From the IMG/VR virus record IMGVR_UViG_3300036832_000397, positions 1-49,426 of that record: 49,426 nucleotides of DNA. One strand, given 5' to 3'. The position numbers and the translations under genes were made by a program. Origin of the DNA: a virus. This document shows, in pieces, positions 14,850 through 22,132 of the stretch. Numbering within the stretch: the first letter of the stretch is position 1; each line of letters starts with the position of its first letter. The notes beneath the pieces are model-generated. The model saw only the letters and a list, made by a program, of their open reading frames with translations. It was not told where the DNA came from and did no database searches.

Positions 14850-16632
14850 CGGGCAGTCCTCCCATCATGGTCTGCAGCGCATTTTGTCCGCCGCCTACAT
14901 CAGTTTCACTGAGCGTCTTGGCGCCGGTCGCGAGCTTCTGTGCGGTGTCGGCGTGCTGTGCCATCTCGGCTTGCTGCGCTTGCTGTTGCTTCTGCTTCCT
15001 AATCTGCGCCAGCACGTCTGGCGATCTAATCAACTTCGGGTCATTGTGCAACAGGTGGGAGGCTTTCTGGATGCCATAGTCGAAGTCAACGGTATCCATA
15101 ACTGCCGGATCGACGCCGGCGAGATTGCCGGCCAACTGGAAGATGCGTTCAATGCCCGCCATCTGCGATGCATTCTGTGCAGTCTCCAGCATTGATACGA
15201 AGTCGATTTCGACCTCCATACCCTGGACCTCGCGCGGTGCCGGTGGGAGAATTCCGGAGCGCGAGCATATTTCGAAGGTTCGGTTCACAGCGATCTTCAG
15301 CCCTTCACCAACGATCCTCTCAAGAACCGGACCGAGCATAATCATGGACTCAGCGCGTCTTGCATCGATTTCCGCAGCCGTGACGTTAGACCTTGTCTCG
15401 AATTGTGAAATTGTTTGGAAAAGGTTGTTAAAGAATATTTCTTTGATCCTCTCGCGAACCTCGTTAAGGTCCTCCATGATTTCCTTGACCGGGGGCTGGA
15501 CCTGGTAGACAGGTGCAAAACCTGGACGCGAATTTGATAGCATACCCGCGACATAAGTCACTCCACCCGGCATCAGCGAAGCTGGTTGATTTTTCAACTG
15601 AATGTCGGCGACCATCGGAGGATTGACAAGCTTATCAATCGCTTGCGCCTTTCGCTTGACCTCCAGCTGAAGCTGTTTAATGTCGGGTAGGGCGTCCATC
15701 CCAGGGCCGCGTCCGTAAGCATCGTTTGCAACAATATCCCATCTTGGGGAGATGAAGTTTTGTTCATGGAAGCCACCCTTGTACAACACTCCAGGGGCGT
15801 ATGAAGCGCCACCTTGCGGGGCTGCTGAACCGGCCCATTCCCAATAAACCTCCCGCCACTTGAAGTGGGACGGTATTCCAAACTTCCGGTAATCCTTATT
15901 CGGCTCTATCGCGTGCGCGACGACGATTTCTCTTGTGAGGCTCGTTCCTCCCATATCGTAGAGAACTCGGACCGCTGGCGAAACTGCGTCAATGCCAAAG
16001 CGTTCAACCACTTGCGAAACGGTATAAGTGAACTCTCTGTATAGAGCGTTGACTTTAACCGTGTCGGAGGCTTCGAGGTAGTACTCGCCGGGGCAGGGGT
16101 TGTAGCAGGTGATAACGTCATCGAAGTCCTCATAGATTACCATTACGCCTGTGCCGAATACCACGAGATCGAAATACAGGACTGCCATGCAGGTATAGAA
16201 GTTCGACGCCTGAAAGACCATCATCAGGATGCGTTCGCACTCTGCCAACCAGAGTGAAACTGGGCCGGTTTGGGTGGAATCGATGTAGCCGATCTTGCAA
16301 TGGAACCAGGACTTGGTGGGATCGGTACAGCCCGTCATAAGCCCAGCGGCCAGATTGCGAGCAGCAAGAGTACCAGTACTGTCAAGAATATGCTGATTAA
16401 TAGGAGAGCCACGTGCCATCTGGTTAGGAGTGATAAGCCATTTGTAGCGGCGAGGAAGAATATAATCAGCACACTCGCGCCAATGAACCCACCAAGAATA
16501 GCGATTAGTGCGGAGTCCGATAAGCCGTCCATTCACATGCTCGCGGAGCTTTAGCGTCTCCTCATCGGGCATTCGGTAGAGTACCCGATAAGGTTTGCCA
16601 TCAACTTTGACGTTGACTTGACGCTCAGCCAC
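14839..16632 (-). CDS. Portal protein / head-tail connector (597 aa)
   Basis: Typical podovirus head-tail connecting protein. The N-terminal region has VHWRECADYILPRRYKWL and then LDSTGTLAARNLAAGLMTGC and DPTKSWFHCKI. The stem and crown regions include RWDIVANDAYGRGPGMDALP, PPMVADIQLKNQPASLMPGG and RSNVTAAEIDARRAESMIML. The length suits the family. It starts with GTG at 16632, overlapping the upstream stop by 8 bases (GTGGCTGA). The dodecamer would form the DNA entry channel and bind the terminase. Confidence 0.93.
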   Translation of the reverse strand: MAERQVNVKVDGKPYRVLYRMPDEETLKLREHVNGRLIGLRTNRYSWWVHWRECADYILPRRYKWLITPNQMARGSPINQHILDSTGTLAARNLAAGLMTGCTDPTKSWFHCKIGYIDSTQTGPVSLWLAECERILMMVFQASNFYTCMAVLYFDLVVFGTGVMVIYEDFDDVITCYNPCPGEYYLEASDTVKVNALYREFTYTVSQVVERFGIDAVSPAVRVLYDMGGTSLTREIVVAHAIEPNKDYRKFGIPSHFKWREVYWEWAGSAAPQGGASYAPGVLYKGGFHEQNFISPRWDIVANDAYGRGPGMDALPDIKQLQLEVKRKAQAIDKLVNPPMVADIQLKNQPASLMPGGVTYVAGMLSNSRPGFAPVYQVQPPVKEIMEDLNEVRERIKEIFFNNLFQTISQFETRSNVTAAEIDARRAESMIMLGPVLERIVGEGLKIAVNRTFEICSRSGILPPAPREVQGMEVEIDFVSMLETAQNASQMAGIERIFQLAGNLAGVDPAVMDTVDFDYGIQKASHLLHNDPKLIRSPDVLAQIRKQKQQQAQQAEMAQHADTAQKLATGAKTLSETDVGGGQNALQTMMGGLPGAS

Positions 16633-16849
16633 CCGCTTGCCCTCCTAACGGTGACATTCCCCCTGGAGGGGCAACGCCGGTTGAGGGACCCATCGGGGCA
16701 CCTGGTTTTACTCCAGGCTGCTGTTGCTGCTGTGGTAGTGCCTGCTCGATGTTTGAAAGGTGCTGCATGATCTGGTCGTGATGGGCCTGTGCGGCCGCCT
16801 TGGCCCGCTGAATGTGGGCGTGGGCTGGATGCTGTCCTGCTTTTGCCAT
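16625..16849 (-). CDS. Small Gln/Pro/Gly-rich hypothetical protein (74 aa)
   Basis: Starts MAKAGQHPAHAHIQRAKAAA, a His-rich amphipathic helix, then QQQQQPGVKPGAP and a disordered Gly/Pro tail. It abuts the gene upstream (stop immediately before ATG) and overlaps the portal start by 8 bases. The portal-adjacent position is shared by many phages with disordered small proteins; function unknown. Confidence 0.6.
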   Translation of the reverse strand: MAKAGQHPAHAHIQRAKAAAQAHHDQIMQHLSNIEQALPQQQQQPGVKPGAPMGPSTGVAPPGGMSPLGGQAGG

Positions 16850-17323
16850 TTACTTTTCCTCTCCTGGTTGAATTGGGAGAACCTTCGCGCCACCACCGCC
16901 AAGGGCCTTCGATAACGTCTCGTGGGTTTTCAGCTTCGCTGTATCCTCAGGCGATCGCCGGACCTGCCACGGATAACCGGCGCCAGGCATCATCTGCACG
17001 TCCCCTGCTATCTGCATCAAGTGCTCGTGGATAGCATCCAGATGACTTCCAAGAGTCTCGCCATCTTCGGTCTCGGAGACCTTACCTGATGCCCTAGCCC
17101 TCTGCTCCATATCCCTTGCTTTGGTAGTGCGGTCCATCAGATCCTTGAATTGGTCTGGAGTCATGGACAGCGGGGCAGAGCCCTCTTGTCCTGTCTTTGG
17201 AAGGGTGGCAGCAACCTGTGTGCCGTTGACCGCATCTCGAACGTGCGACATGTGCGCGAGCATAGCATCGTGCGACGCCTGCATCGCGTCCATCGCCAGT
17301 TCAACCTGTCGGTCTAGGGCCAT
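16850..17323 (-). CDS. Hypothetical protein upstream of portal (157 aa)
   Basis: Starts MALDRQVELAMDAMQASHDA. It is helical, rich in Met, His and Asp, with AGAGYPWQVRR-type C-terminal residues (GAGYPWQVRRSPEDTAKL). It directly abuts genes on both sides. No family recognised. It lies between large terminase and portal, a place often used for assembly factors. Confidence 0.65.
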   Translation of the reverse strand: MALDRQVELAMDAMQASHDAMLAHMSHVRDAVNGTQVAATLPKTGQEGSAPLSMTPDQFKDLMDRTTKARDMEQRARASGKVSETEDGETLGSHLDAIHEHLMQIAGDVQMMPGAGYPWQVRRSPEDTAKLKTHETLSKALGGGGAKVLPIQPGEEK

Positions 17324-17521
17324 CTATGCTCCTAACAGGGTACCTGGAGTGCCGGTAGCACCTGGTGTCAGCGCCCCACCGAGGATTGATGGTGTGCCAA
17401 AGCCGGTGGTGCCAGGCTTCCGCTGTCCACCTGCGCGCGACGCGCTCGACCCATACATAGGAGGGTTGGCTGGAGGGGGCGGTGGGGCTGGCAAGGGTGG
17501 AGGGCTGGGGGCGCTAAACAT
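17324..17521 (-). CDS. Proline-rich small phage protein (65 aa)
   Basis: ATG at 17521 gives MFSAPSPPPLPAPPPPPANP; TAATG joins it to the upstream gene and GTAGGAAC is the ribosome site. The C-terminus GATGTPGTLLGA matches the recurrent ending (GF---L-G--G---GK-LLG) of a short proline-rich family found between terminase and portal in many phages. Function unknown. Confidence 0.7.
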   Translation of the reverse strand: MFSAPSPPPLPAPPPPPANPPMYGSSASRAGGQRKPGTTGFGTPSILGGALTPGATGTPGTLLGA

Positions 17522-17682
17522 TAGGCAGTTCCTACTCGTTCGAGGCATTTTTTATGAAAGTACTTGACTGGTCCTTCGATCTCGTTCCCTTCATCATCCT
17601 TAACTGCTTGCAGTGTAACGACTTCGTCCCCCTCCTCGAAGGGCCTTTCACAAGCGTCACAGAACTCAGGCTTAAAATCCAT
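17521..17682 (-). CDS. Small zinc-finger-like protein (53 aa)
   Basis: A short gene between large terminase and the proline-rich gene. The product starts MDFKPEFCDACERPFEEGDE and has YFHKKCLERV near the end. CxxC (residues 8-11) and HxxxC (about 43-47) are spaced like half of a treble-clef or LIM-type zinc site. An extra ATG lies one codon upstream (17685). The start overlaps the terminase stop, and the stop shares a base with the next ATG. Confidence 0.7.
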   Translation of the reverse strand: MDFKPEFCDACERPFEEGDEVVTLQAVKDDEGNEIEGPVKYFHKKCLERVGTA

Positions 17683-19201
17683 CATTCATGGCCTCGTAGC
17701 TCATAGGGTTGTAGTCGTGCTGCATCGGCGCGAAGGGGTTGTACTCGGACTCGACCAGCGGTCGGTGGGGACCCTCGTGACCAGCGTTCGCGTGCGGAGA
17801 GACGTACTGACTGAAAGTCAGCGCCAGCGCATCAGCTATATCCGGCGACGACAGGCCTCGCTTCTTCATATCCTCTTTCCGTTCTAGCTGGATCTCATTC
17901 CGAACGTTGAAAGCATATTGGAGATTCGTGAGTTGGGAGTGGAGTTCTTGATCGGCGGGGATGGTTCCTCCGGACTTGAGCCAGGATCGCATTGATCCCC
18001 AGATCTCGGCCCGTTTATTCGCGTAGCGAACCCCATCATCTCCGGTGAGAAAGCCGACTCCATCAGGCTTCCCACCAAACTGTACGTCCATAACAGGTAT
18101 GTGGAGTTGACGAAGGCGATCGACAACGCCGCCGCCCACACCTCCTCCATCCACAAATACTGCGTCCGCATTGTATTGGGCATAGACTTCTGCCACCTTT
18201 CCAGCTAGGGTCATTGTATCCAGCCCCCTGAACTGAAGCGGAATAATTGTTCTGCCATCTCTTCCTTTTCTGATATAAATAACGGAAGCGTCGTCTCCAA
18301 AACGAGCGACGTCGACTCCGAGTACGAGGGGATCGTAAAGGTGTACACCAGGTTCCCTGACCGCAGCCTCACCTGCGATGGCATCATCGATAAACTGCAT
18401 CGATCCTGCGCGGGGGAAGACACCACGGACGCGAACCCGTACGAAGTCGTTGTCCTCTCCATATTCGGCCACCCATCTGTTAAGTTCACCCTTGTCGGTG
18501 AAGCTGATAGTACGGGAGTCCACGGTTCGCGAACGCCAGACATTGGAGAACCGGCCACCAGGAAAACACTCTCGAAATCTGCCCTTGGGCAGGTTGGGAT
18601 TGCCAAAGACGCACCAGACCCTCTCCGTGTCCTTATCAGTCATACAGCCGTCGCCGGCCTCCCAAATTGGGTCAGGGATGGCCGAGGCCTCATCATAGAT
18701 CATCAGAAGGCGTTTGCCCTCGTTATGCAGGCCTTGGAAGGCAACAGCGTTGTTCTCGGACCACGGAACCATATCTATACGCCACGTCCGCTCGTGGTCA
18801 TCGTCGCGGACGAATATCGCTGTGGCAGTTAGTTTAAGTGAGTCCCGGCCCTCGAACAGGTTGAACCACTTGCCTAATTCGGCCCAGGTCTTAGTCTTGA
18901 GCTGTGTCTCGGTGTTGGCGGTAACGACGCCGCGAGTATCTGCCCTGGTACACAGCGCCCAGAGTATGATCCAGGCAACGAGGGTGGACTTCCCGACGCC
19001 GTTACCGCTTACTGCGGCCTGACGAATCGCGACCTCTGGGGTTTTCAACCCTTCCCCTATAGAACGGAGAAAGTTCCTTTGCCATTGCTCCAGGGTGCGG
19101 TTCTCGAGGACCGAGCCCTTCACTCCCCAAGGGAAAGCGGTTAGAACGAAGCCCTCGGGGGACTTCTCGAAGAATGCCCATTCGGTGAAGGGGCGGGTCA
19201 T
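17672..19201 (-). CDS. terL: Terminase large subunit (509 aa)
   Basis: The packaging motor ATPase and nuclease. Walker A is SGNGVGKST (about 65-73), Walker B LLMIYDEAS (about 165-173). The RNase H-like nuclease starts GVDVARFGDD (about 295-304), with further acidic sites in AVFVDGGGVGGG and SSPDIADALALTF. The overall layout matches the terminases of BPP-1-like podoviruses. It starts at ATG 19201, overlapping the 41-residue gene by ATGA. The headful or terminal-repeat strategy cannot be read from the sequence. Confidence 0.95.
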   Translation of the reverse strand: MTRPFTEWAFFEKSPEGFVLTAFPWGVKGSVLENRTLEQWQRNFLRSIGEGLKTPEVAIRQAAVSGNGVGKSTLVAWIILWALCTRADTRGVVTANTETQLKTKTWAELGKWFNLFEGRDSLKLTATAIFVRDDDHERTWRIDMVPWSENNAVAFQGLHNEGKRLLMIYDEASAIPDPIWEAGDGCMTDKDTERVWCVFGNPNLPKGRFRECFPGGRFSNVWRSRTVDSRTISFTDKGELNRWVAEYGEDNDFVRVRVRGVFPRAGSMQFIDDAIAGEAAVREPGVHLYDPLVLGVDVARFGDDASVIYIRKGRDGRTIIPLQFRGLDTMTLAGKVAEVYAQYNADAVFVDGGGVGGGVVDRLRQLHIPVMDVQFGGKPDGVGFLTGDDGVRYANKRAEIWGSMRSWLKSGGTIPADQELHSQLTNLQYAFNVRNEIQLERKEDMKKRGLSSPDIADALALTFSQYVSPHANAGHEGPHRPLVESEYNPFAPMQHDYNPMSYEAMNDGF

Positions 19202-19323
19202 TCACGTCTCCAAATGGCTATCCAGCAACGATACCACCACCACAGCTGTATGCATTCACTGTAGGCATACAGCCTCGCGCAAGGCCATGGTGCTTCACTG
19301 GAGTGACATGTACAAGGGCGCAT
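19198..19323 (-). CDS. Cys/Trp-rich micro-protein (41 aa)
   Basis: Translation starts MRPCTCHSSEAPWPCARLYA and ends WYRCWIAIWRRE, with five cysteines and six tryptophans. It has TAATG coupling to the hydrolase gene upstream and ATGA coupling to terminase downstream. Short proteins of this cysteine-patterned type occur near lysis or terminase genes of other phages, to my recollection. Possible metal-binding or membrane-interface peptide; function unknown. Confidence 0.6.
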   Translation of the reverse strand: MRPCTCHSSEAPWPCARLYAYSECIQLWWWYRCWIAIWRRE

Positions 19324-19958
19324 TACTCGCGCCTCCAGATAACCTGAGCGTCCTGGCGATCGACGTAGGGCGCGCTTCGTTGTAAGTGGCGTTGGAGTAG
19401 GTACTGGCGCGATGGGTCGGCAACTGCGCCTACGGCAAATACTGCATCTCGTTGGTAGAGTGGATCGGTATCGGCCGCACCATGAGGATTTGGCCGCTCG
19501 ATGAAAGTTGTGTAATGAGCGGGTGGACCTTCTGGTTGGTAGCTACCCAGACCGAAAGTGCCGCCGGACCAAGTATCTTGCACATAGCGCATATTCCCTG
19601 TTGTCGGATACTGGCCGCACCAAATCGACGGCTGCAAAGCAATGACGTGCGCGGTCCTGTTGTTGTGCGCCAGCGCACCGGCTACCGCGAACGAGGCATT
19701 GCCGCCGCAACTGTAGCCGACGAAGGCCAGCGAGTGCTCGTGATTGGTCGCCACTGCTTCGTCGTAGGCGCGCTGTGTTTCGCGATAGTCGTAAACGCGA
19801 ACGGTGCCTACACCGCGCAGGGTACGGACGCGCCGGGCAATCTGATCAATGCCGCTCGACCAGCCGTTCGGCCCCCATCCATAGAACAGCCATACATCGG
19901 TAGCCGCCTGGGCTGGCAGCGTCAATGAGAGGAGGACGGCTGCCGCCGCGAGCTTCAT
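19323..19958 (-). CDS. Exported serine-hydrolase-like protein (211 aa)
   Basis: A Sec signal peptide (MKLAAAAVLLSLTLPAQA, cleavage near residue 19) precedes an alpha/beta-hydrolase-like domain. The nucleophile elbow is GYSCGG (Ser about 83), after a beta strand (SLAFV). His about 159 in RPNPHGAADTD and Asp about 128 in RYVQDTW are candidate partners. An N-terminal FYGWGPNGWSSGIDQIA lies where an oxyanion loop would be. It would act in the periplasm, perhaps as an esterase or lipase aiding lysis. It is coupled to the holin-like gene (ATGA). Substrate unknown; the catalytic triad is inferred. Confidence 0.7.
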   Translation of the reverse strand: MKLAAAAVLLSLTLPAQAATDVWLFYGWGPNGWSSGIDQIARRVRTLRGVGTVRVYDYRETQRAYDEAVATNHEHSLAFVGYSCGGNASFAVAGALAHNNRTAHVIALQPSIWCGQYPTTGNMRYVQDTWSGGTFGLGSYQPEGPPAHYTTFIERPNPHGAADTDPLYQRDAVFAVGAVADPSRQYLLQRHLQRSAPYVDRQDAQVIWRRE

Positions 19959-20113
19959 CCAAACTTCCCACCAAGCAAGATTGACAGAATCCAGAATGCA
20001 ACAGCAAGCCAGCCGAAGTGAACTACTATTGGCGGTCGGTTTACTGTATCGATGAACAGGGCAGCAATGGCCGCGAACACGAATGCGAATACGAGTAGGA
20101 TAGTGCTTAGCAT
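19955..20113 (-). CDS. Holin-like membrane protein (52 aa)
   Basis: The product has two hydrophobic segments, ILLVFAFVFAAIAALFI (about 5-21) and FGWLAVAFWILSILLGG (about 33-49), separated by a short turn with DTVNRPP. Ribosome site GGAGGA directly precedes ATG at 20113. Small size, two spans and linkage to an exported hydrolase suggest a holin or another lysis-related membrane protein, although the endolysin is at the far end of the late operon. Confidence 0.65.
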   Translation of the reverse strand: MLSTILLVFAFVFAAIAALFIDTVNRPPIVVHFGWLAVAFWILSILLGGKFG

Positions 20114-20114
20114 G

Positions 20115-20693
20115 TTAGTCCTCCTTCGGTGGTTGAGGCGGAGCCGCTGAAGACTCCGCCTCCTCGCTGCCAGGGAGGTGGGCTGGCGCGATCAGCCGAT
20201 CTGCGCGTTTACTCTGAAGCTCGAACAGATCGGCGATTGGCTGGTCTGATAGATGGCCGTGGAGGGTGGCAACTTTAGTCACCTTGTCATCCAGAACGCT
20301 TTGCGCGAACTCCCCATCAGCCCTGGCCTCGGCTGGCGTGATGGAGTCCGGGTCCTCCTCGTACTGATCGTTGCGGTGGTCGATAGTATTCGCCAGCAGC
20401 AATGCTGCCTTCTTCTTCACGTCGGCATAGGCGATCTCGTCCAACTGCGCATAGTTTGCGCGGTACATCTCGACGAGCTGTCGAAAGGCCGGGTCCCCTT
20501 TCAGGATGCTGATCCGGGAGATGGAGTAGCCGACTTCGCGTGCGACCTCGGTCGTGCGTTTACCCTGTGCAATGAGTCGGGCTATGTGGTGATGGTGGTC
20601 GCGAATGCGCTTGATCGAGGATGGACGTTCTTGGAGTTTATCCAAGTCCTCGAGATCGTTCGCAACCAGTGAGACTATGTCCGCTGGAGGCAT
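20115..20693 (-). CDS. Terminase small subunit-like HTH protein (192 aa)
   Basis: First gene of the late arm. I chose ATG at 20693 (MPPADIVSLVANDLEDLDKL) with GGAGGA upstream; the open frame extends to 21083 but its N-terminus looks non-coding. Residues about 35-75 form a helix-turn-helix (IAQGKRTTEVAREVGYSISR). A long charged helical segment and a Pro/Glu-rich C-terminal tail follow. The length, HTH and position fit a small terminase that recognises the packaging site, possibly the adjacent control region. Confidence 0.75.
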   Translation of the reverse strand: MPPADIVSLVANDLEDLDKLQERPSSIKRIRDHHHHIARLIAQGKRTTEVAREVGYSISRISILKGDPAFRQLVEMYRANYAQLDEIAYADVKKKAALLLANTIDHRNDQYEEDPDSITPAEARADGEFAQSVLDDKVTKVATLHGHLSDQPIADLFELQSKRADRLIAPAHLPGSEEAESSAAPPQPPKED

Positions 20694-20767
20694 TGGGCGG
20701 GTCCTCCGCGCATGTTTCAGCATACGCCCCCCGAGCGAAAGCGCAACGCGACGGATTGCCGCAGCTT

Positions 20768-20800
20768 GTCCAATCACTCTTAACATAAGAGTGATTGGAC
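20768..20800. promoter_or_regulatory. 33-bp palindrome (15-bp perfect arms, 3-base centre)
   Basis: GTCCAATCACTCTTA, centre ACA, then TAAGAGTGATTGGAC. It lies 75 bases before the small terminase start, so it falls in or near the late leader. No T-run follows on either strand, so it is not a standard terminator. It is either an operator for a dimeric regulator or a leader hairpin. Confidence 0.8.
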
Positions 20801-20807
20801 GGGTTCC

Positions 20808-20820
20808 GGCATTCAATGCC
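20808..20820. repeat. Short palindrome GGCATT-C-AATGCC
   Basis: A perfect 6-bp-arm palindrome 7 bases beyond the 33-bp palindrome. On its own it could be chance; next to the larger palindrome it may be part of the same regulatory site. Confidence 0.4.
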
Positions 20821-21068
20821 AGGACGGGTCCATTCCCTCTTCCCTTAGAGTCCTTGGACGGACAACAGAAAAGGCTTGCAGATTTGCGAGGGGTCTCGCG
20901 TCGCGTCTGGCCGACCGAGTTTTGGCCCCCCACCCCCGGCCTCGGCCTGATCGCGGTGGGTTTCACAGTTGCCCAATGTTTATTTGATCGCTTGCGCGCA
21001 ACCAAGAGTTGCATACCAATACACGCGGGACTCGGTTGTACAAGTGGACCAACACAACCATGCCAGTC

Positions 21069-21082
21069 AAACATGGAGTGCA
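21069..21082 (+). repeat. AAACATGGAGTGCA element, copy 1
   Basis: Exact 14-base match to 22281-22294. After both copies comes ATACAAT, then TTGAAC or TTGACA, then GAAAATGT, with spacing shifts. Copy 2 lies just upstream of a strong sigma70-like promoter, so copy 1 may be a diverged duplicate of the same promoter region or a shared regulator site. Confidence 0.55.
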
Positions 21083-21290
21083 TACTTTGCCATACAATGT
21101 TCGTTGAACTTGAAAATGTAGCCGATGCTACACTTTGATCCGGGCGGGAATGGTGGGAATTGCCGGGAACAAAATTGGCCTTAAAATGCCTGTTGATAAC
21201 ATTGGATAAGTGGATGCGGGATTGCCGGGAATTACCGGGAATTGTTGGAACGGTGGCAATGGGTTTTTAATCCACAGCCTTAGTTTGTTA

Positions 21291-21307
21291 TTTTTTTTTT
21301 TTTTTTT
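21291..21307 (+). repeat. T17 homopolymer
   Basis: Seventeen consecutive T between the two inverted repeat clusters. No GC-rich hairpin directly precedes it on the plus strand, so it is not an intrinsic terminator of that strand. Its length may be inexact because of sequencing error in homopolymers. Confidence 0.85.
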
Positions 21308-21314
21308 CTACCTA

Positions 21315-21338
21315 GGTGTGTGGCACGGTGGACACACC
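21315..21338. promoter_or_regulatory. Inverted repeat GGTGTGT-N10-ACACACC
   Basis: Seven-base perfect arms around a 10-base centre, starting 7 bases after the T17 tract. Arm length and spacing suit an operator for a dimeric protein. Confidence 0.45.
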
Positions 21339-21603
21339 AGTCGCCCGATCCGTCAATTCCCGGTATTTGTATGGTAATTCCCGGCAATTCCCACGCCCCA
21401 ATTCCCCAACAAAATCAATGGCTTGCCATAAAAAGCCACAAACTGTTCCCGTTCCGTCCAAAAAAATATTTGAAGGCCGATATCGACCACGGCGATTGAT
21501 ATGGTCCACAGGTTTAATGGGTGCGACATTCCGCCACATGTACATTCGCGGCGGGGTTCGATACCGTCACATCACTGGTTGGATATCCCAATCGGTAAAC
21601 CCG

Positions 21604-21619
21604 CCGGGGCAATCCCCGG
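21604..21619. promoter_or_regulatory. GC-rich hairpin CCGGGG-CAAT-CCCCGG in the early leader
   Basis: A six-bp perfect stem with a four-base loop, 38 bases before the first early gene. It could affect leader stability or translation; no T-run follows, so termination is unlikely. Confidence 0.4.
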
Positions 21620-21657
21620 TCAATGGGAGTGTCCCGGCTAACCGTGAGGTTGGCATT

Positions 21658-22122
21658 ATGAAAGTGCAATTCGGGAAAACACTGGAACGCGATATCGACA
21701 TAACTCGATATGGTTTCAATAGCGAACTATCCCCGGTCGCGCAACACATCGTTTACATCGGCCTTCGTAACATCGGCATGGACTCCCATGCGGGCGATAC
21801 AGAAGATAAGCACGGTGCGGACTATGTGAAATTCGCGGGCGAAACATTGGATAAGAAGTTAGCCGCGTTGGCTAATGGAGAGGTCCGTGTCGCGGGGACT
21901 CGTTCATCCGATCCGATCGCATCGCAAATGCGCCAGTTAGCGTTGGCGGCCGCACGCAAGGCCCTAAAGGCCCAGCACGGCAAGGCGTTTAAGGACCTAA
22001 AGTCCGAGATCGTCACGGCCGAAACCAACAAAATACTGGCTAAGAACGAAGTGGCATTGCGAAAGATCGCGACTCGCATGGTAAAGGCGGCGGCGGAATT
22101 TGCCGTTGAAGTGGAAGTTTAA
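21658..22122 (+). CDS. First early protein, unknown (154 aa)
   Basis: ATG at 21658 (MKVQFGKTLERDIDITRYG) follows GAGGTTGGCA. The protein is hydrophilic, with SPVAQHIVYIGLRNIGMDSH and a lysine/alanine-rich helical C-terminal half (DPIASQMRQLALAAARKALK). The C-terminal half aligns loosely with that of 28115-28615 (DPVFSEAMKLAKEKAREAF), so the two may be distant paralogues. Adjacent to the repeats, it is a candidate repeat-binding or early regulatory protein. A strong terminator follows, so it forms a monocistronic unit. I do not know the family function. Confidence 0.75.
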   Translation: MKVQFGKTLERDIDITRYGFNSELSPVAQHIVYIGLRNIGMDSHAGDTEDKHGADYVKFAGETLDKKLAALANGEVRVAGTRSSDPIASQMRQLALAAARKALKAQHGKAFKDLKSEIVTAETNKILAKNEVALRKIATRMVKAAAEFAVEVEV

Positions 22123-22132
22123 TATCGGCGGG

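Larger units (their letters stand above)
21141..21410. promoter_or_regulatory. Candidate replication origin: inverted CCGGGAATT repeats flanking a T17 tract
   Basis: Left of the T tract: GGGAA 21146, GGGAATT 21155, CCGGGAA 21163, CGGGATT 21217, CCGGGAATT 21225 and 21235. Right of it, in reverse orientation: AATTCCCGG 21355 and 21376, AATTCCC 21386, AATTCCCC 21400. The longest pairing is GGGATTGCCGGGAATTACC (21218-21236) with the complement of 21374-21392. AT-rich DNA and sequences one mismatch from DnaA boxes (TGTTGATAA near 21190; TTAATCCACA near 21267) lie between. The layout is like iterons around a DNA unwinding element. Function is inferred. Confidence 0.55.
20694..21657. other. Divergent control region between late and early arms (964 bp)
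   Basis: No convincing gene is present. It separates the leftward terminase start (20693) from the first rightward gene (21658). It contains a 33-bp palindrome (20768-20800), a 13-bp palindrome (20808-20820), a copy of the AAACATGGAGTGCA element (21069-21082), CCGGGAATT-type repeats on both sides of a T17 tract (21146-21407), a GGTGTGT inverted repeat (21315-21338) and a CCGGGG/CCCCGG hairpin (21604-21619). I infer that it holds promoters for both arms and possibly the replication origin. Confidence 0.7.

Noticed and set aside
20694-21083. N-terminal extension of the small terminase frame to 21083
   Set aside because: The extra residues are basic, of odd composition, and cover the palindrome. 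The ATG at 20693 has a GGAGGA site and begins the family-like region.
20605-21138. Long rightward open frame (177 codons) across the control region
   Set aside because: It lies antisense to the small terminase and over the palindromes. It has no ribosome site, and its protein has no recognisable pattern.
21291-21307. T17 tract as an intrinsic terminator
   Set aside because: No GC-rich stem directly precedes it on the plus strand, and on the minus strand it reads as poly-A.
21548-21575. GGGTTCGATACC resembling a tRNA T-arm
   Set aside because: No matching acceptor, D-arm or anticodon stem can be drawn around it.
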